Positions 59,974 through 64,000 of a DNA stretch of 64,000 nucleotides are shown here, piece after piece (the stretch's first letter is position 1; the number at the start of each line of letters is the position of its first letter). This stretch comes from Mercurialis annua. Lineage: Eukaryota; Streptophyta; Magnoliopsida; Malpighiales; Euphorbiaceae. The position numbers and the translations under genes are program-made. Location: the NCBI RefSeq assembly GCF_937616625.2, contig NC_065572.1, positions 70,306,653 to 70,370,652 of the forward strand. Reading direction: 5' to 3'. The notes under the pieces were generated by a model, which saw only the letters and a list, made by a program, of their open reading frames with translations, searched no databases and was not told the DNA's origin.

Positions 59974-62924
59974 GCCAAGGAAAAGGAATCTAGCAGTCAA
60001 GTTGCAGATATGCATAATTAAAGTACATACAATAATTTTAAATAAAACAGTGAGATTGTAATATAATTTTAGAATTTGGTAAATTCCAGTTGGGGGCAGT
60101 AGGGTTTGTAATTAGATTGGGATGATGGAAATGGCTTTCAAGGGCTAAAGGGCTATAAATAACTACATATAGTAAATTCTTCACCAAGGTAAACTCCTTC
60201 TCTCAACAAAGTAAACCTACTTGTTGGTACCATTCCTGGTACGTGCGCAAATTGGATAGGGTCCCACATAATCTTTCTGATGTGTCACCCACTAAGTGGT
60301 TTAAAGGGTTACAACTCATATTTCAGTTCTAGAGGACTTCCCTGCACTTTCATTAATTTCATCTCTCAGATATTTGTATTCATACATTCATGTATACACA
60401 AATAGTTGTACATAGACATTCATACTGATAATTATAAAAAAAGACATTCAGACTGATTTCATGTCAAATTGAGTCTTTATGTAAACTTATTAAACAACAA
60501 AATTTTGTTTTGTACTAAAATAAAATAAAACGAAAGTTTAATAACCGTAAAAGTTTAATTCCCATTATCGATGTGATATAACATATGGTATGGTATTATG
60601 GTGTGCATTGCAAAGTAATACAACTTGTTTTGAAATCACTTATAATTAATTTGTTGATTGTAATTTTGAAGTTTAGTGCCTAAATTATGAAATAAAGTTT
60701 TATGATCAAAACAAAATAACGCAACACTTTAGTGATAACGAAAAATTAATTAATACACTAAATTTCCTATACCTTTTAAATGAATTTGATGTTATTGCAT
60801 AAAAAAAACATTAATCTTGTATAAGTTTTCTTTTACTCCAATGCAAAGAGATCAAGACCGTATAAAATTTAGGTAGTAGTCTATAATCCAAAATAACTTA
60901 ATTAGTTTATTTTTTCCTATGGTATAAAGATTATCATTAGTACTACTAGATATATTAAACTTAGTTCTAAAGTTATATCTAGAATCTTAAAGTTGTGAGT
61001 TAAACAGTAGTTTGGTCGTAACCTATACCAGTTGTTTATTAATGAAAAAGATTAGGGTTTGGTCGTAACCTATATCATGTAACATCGTGATATTGGGATC
61101 CAATAATTAGCGAGTTCAACCAACTATTAGTAGTAAACCAAGTTGGCTAGGCCCAGAAGGATTCAAAAAAATTTACCTGATTTTGTTACAGAATATACTG
61201 TGGATTAACTTTCTGATGTGTAATCGCACTGTGATGCTATATTACTAATTATACATACATTTCATCAGCTTCACATGCATATACCATTCATCATCATATC
61301 TCTTTTGGTATTTAAGAAGCAATCCAAGGGTTGAGAAACGAGCTCATAATTAATCAGCTAGAATCTTAAAAGAAAAAAAAGCTAAGTTTTCCTAATTGGA
61401 CTGTATTCTTTAGCCGGCATTCCCTATTCATGATCCGGTGTTTACTGTTAAAATGTTATTAATTAATATAATATTGGAAACTTAAAACATAGATTATTAG
61501 TTTTTAAGAAGTACATAATTAATCAAATCAAAGTTGTCAATGTAACCTCTCACGCGAATCCTGTTGATTTTATTGATTCTGGGGTGGGTTTTTTTACCCT
61601 ATAAGAGCAAACAAATTAAGATCAGATGATTAAGCTTTTAGGCCTAAAACGGAGGAAAGACTAATTTATTTGCAAGTTTTTGAAACAGTGTGTTATGTTC
61701 AATTTAGATAAATAATTTGAACTGCCTTGAAAGATGGACACATAAACTAAATTTCCTCCATTTTGCTCAAATCTAGTCACATGTATGACACATAAATAAA
61801 ATAATAAAATAATAATTATATTAAATTAAAATATACTTATATATCATCCATCTAAATGAACTTATAAAAAATAGAGAAATTTAGAATTTGTGAGGGGCTA
61901 AACCCATCTACAGGCCCTTGTACTATATCATTTTTATTCAGAGACTGGAGGAACAAAAATATTGTAAGTAGAGGGATTGAAAAAAACTAAAAAAGAATCT
62001 GAAAATCAAAAATTATTTAAATAGAGAGACCTGAAAAACAAAAAAAATAGTACAAGAACTTTTTGAATAAAAATGATATAGTATAAAGGCTTTTAGATGA
62101 GTTTAGCCTTTGAGGGGAGCCATTCCCGATATTATAAATAACATAAAATTTTGACCGGTTTAACAATAATATATGTATTTATTTTTTAAAAATAACAACC
62201 TGGTTTGTCCATTTTATAAACTGGAATGATTACTCTTAGAATGTTTCTGATTCAACATAGAGTATTTGTGTGACTTTACTTGATTAGTCAAGTTAGAAAA
62301 GAGATTAAATTGAAGTTTGAATTTAAATTTATGAACTCTTAAAGTTGTGATAGATAATCTTATTTTCACTTGATTTTTTATTTAAATTTAAGAAGGATTT
62401 TGTGGTTTTAAAATGAAAATTATGTGTATATTAAATTGATAGTTAAATATATCGCTAATTAATAAAATTAACGAATCAAATTTTCATAATTATTTTTGAT
62501 AAATTTTTATCATTTCATTTAAAGATATGAATATATATAAAATTATATTGTCTATGAAGTGGAGAAAGGTCATGTTCATATTTGATTTCTCTAATAAAAA
62601 ATGCTAAATTTATTCTTTTTGTTAATTTTTGTTTTTATTTTTCATGTATGAATGTAATAGTAGTAGTATATGTGCGTTTCTTTAATTGTTTCAACTTTCA
62701 ACATTGATAGATAATCTGTTTCTTGTATAGTAATGTGTGATTATGCCTCTCATAGATGCATGTTTTAGCCTTTAGGCAATACTTAAGTCAAACTTTATTC
62801 CCTTAATATTTGGTGATCCTTAATTTAAAAGGAAACTGCAAAAGAGGGAAAGCAAAAAAGAAAATTAACAGCGCAATCCAATGGATTCTTAATTATTTTT
62901 TCACTTTCCTGGTATATATATATT
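59974..62924. other. AT-rich spacer upstream of SWEET B
   Basis: No gene. GTTTGGTCGTAACCTATA occurs twice (near 61010 and 61056), a short direct repeat. A segment at about 61890-62120 has weak inverted arms (AAACCCATCTACAGGCCCTTG against AAAGGCTTTTAGATGAGTTTA) and may be another eroded MITE. Confidence 0.4.
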
Positions 62925-62933
62925 TATTATTTA

Positions 62934-63325
62934 GGCTTAATTACTTAAAAAAATCCCACCTTGAAACATTTTTTTGTTTATACCCTGACCTAGGAAAAAG
63001 TTCATTTGTACCCTTTTTTTGATTTTTCGTTTTCAACTATACCCCAAAATTTTATTTTTCGACAATTTAATTAATTAAAGGATGAAAACATTAAAAATAA
63101 TTAAATAGAAGGGTTATATCATCTTTTTTCTATTTGAAAAAATACAAATTAGTTAAAAAATGAAGGATTATTTTAAGCTTTTTTCTAAATAAAAAAGTTC
63201 AATTTAGTGCTTTAAGGTAGAGTTGAAAACGAAAAATCAAAAAAAGGGTACAAATGAACTTTTTCCTAAGTCATGGTATAAACGAAAAAATATTATAAGG
63301 TGGGGGTTTTTTAAGTAATTAGGCC
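62934..63325. mobile_element. Mutator-like MITE, third subfamily
   Basis: The element is 392 bp with ends GGCTTAATTAC and GTAATTAGGCC and arms of about 130 bp (TTCATTTGTACCC, TTTTTGATTTTTCGTTTTCAA and inverse). The perfect 9-bp target duplication TATTATTTA lies at 62925-62933 and 63326-63334. Confidence 0.92.
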
Positions 63326-63334
63326 TATTATTTA

Positions 63335-63917
63335 TTGAAAGTTGCCTATTATATGAAGGAATATTCATTCAAAGGTCATTTTTTTATCATTTTAGTAACC
63401 GACAGATAAAAATACGATTTTTATCTCGCAATTTTGAATACTTGAACGGTCAATTCTTTATTTCTATATTCATATTCATTATGAATAACTAATAATAATT
63501 ATGAATAACTACTACTAATAATGAAAACAATAAAAAATTAATAACCAAGATTCCACTAGTTTACTAAATTCCTATGCATATCCTAAATTTCTGTTATGTG
63601 AGCCCGCTTAGCAAATGCGATAAAAATGCTTAACTTACATTCAGTCAAAAAAAGATAACTTTTAATTACATTCAGTCAAAAAAATATTAACTTTAACATT
63701 TGACTTAAGGAATATATTAAGAGGAATGATAAAAAAATTTGGTCATATTAAAAATACAGTAATTTTTATGTTTAAGTTATTTAGATTTAAAAAATTATTA
63801 AATAAATAAGTCACCATAAAATGTTAATTTGAATAAAGTCTATACTACGCTATTTCCTATTTTATTTATAACTTTACATTGTCTTTTTGTCCTTATATTT
63901 TTTAGTTATTATTTTTT
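63335..63917. other. AT-rich spacer
   Basis: Nothing recognised. Confidence 0.4.
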
Positions 63918-64000
63918 GGCTTAATCACCAAAAAAACCATCACCTTTTAGCCCCTTTTCAGTTGCACCCTGACGTTGCAATTTTGTCAGTTGCACCCTAA
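63918..64000. mobile_element. Left end of a MITE cut by the window edge
   Basis: GGCTTAATCACCAAAAAAAC, then CACCTTTTAGCCCC and GCACCCTGACGTTGCAA resemble the left end of the element at 27273-27900 and other Mutator-like MITEs. The right end is outside the window. Confidence 0.6.

Overview
This is nuclear DNA of a flowering plant, almost certainly a eudicot: intron-rich genes with GT..AG introns, very AT-rich spacers, plant-only families (TPD1-like peptide, membrane-anchored ubiquitin-fold protein, clade III SWEET transporters, MORC-type ATPase) and many plant transposable elements. The species cannot be fixed from the sequence. There is no CRISPR array, operon, rRNA or tRNA gene.

Layout. 1-1573 (+): 3' end of a MORC-family ATPase gene (C-terminal linker and coiled coil only). 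5125-6817 (+): complete three-exon TPD1-like secreted cysteine-rich peptide gene with a candidate promoter near 4000-4160. 8058-12855 (-): a very young Ty1/copia retrotransposon (LTRs differ by one base; 5-bp TSD) whose gag-pol is broken by a frameshift inside integrase. 12861-17430: spacer with several MITEs, a hAT-like element and one unexplained coding-looking fragment. 17702-24555: a divergent pair, MUB (-, 118 aa) and an RluA-type RNA pseudouridine synthase (+, 12 exons, 387 aa), sharing about 600 bp of upstream DNA. 25111-27900: a 2.16-kb long-inverted-repeat element and an abutting TIR element. 32647-33888 and 58432-59899 (both -): two complete six-exon clade III SWEET genes (259 and 283 aa), separated by about 24.5 kb of transposon-rich DNA.

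The most unusual object is at 37987-48720: a gag-only, non-autonomous LTR retrotransposon in tandem form, LTR-internal-LTR-internal-LTR, with one 5-bp target duplication around the whole 10.7 kb and a tRNA-Asp primer site. It sits inside an older Stowaway-like MITE. LTR2 and LTR3 share three variants that LTR1 lacks, which points to unequal recombination after insertion.

The spacers are rich in MITEs. Four Mutator-like ones have perfect 9-bp target duplications, four Stowaway-like ones carry CTCCCTCCGT-type ends (a fifth is truncated), and there are two short tRNA-type SINEs. The host genes form no pathway together. The SWEET pair is the only clear local paralogous set. I saw no convincing unknown multi-gene system; the novelty lies in the transposon structures.
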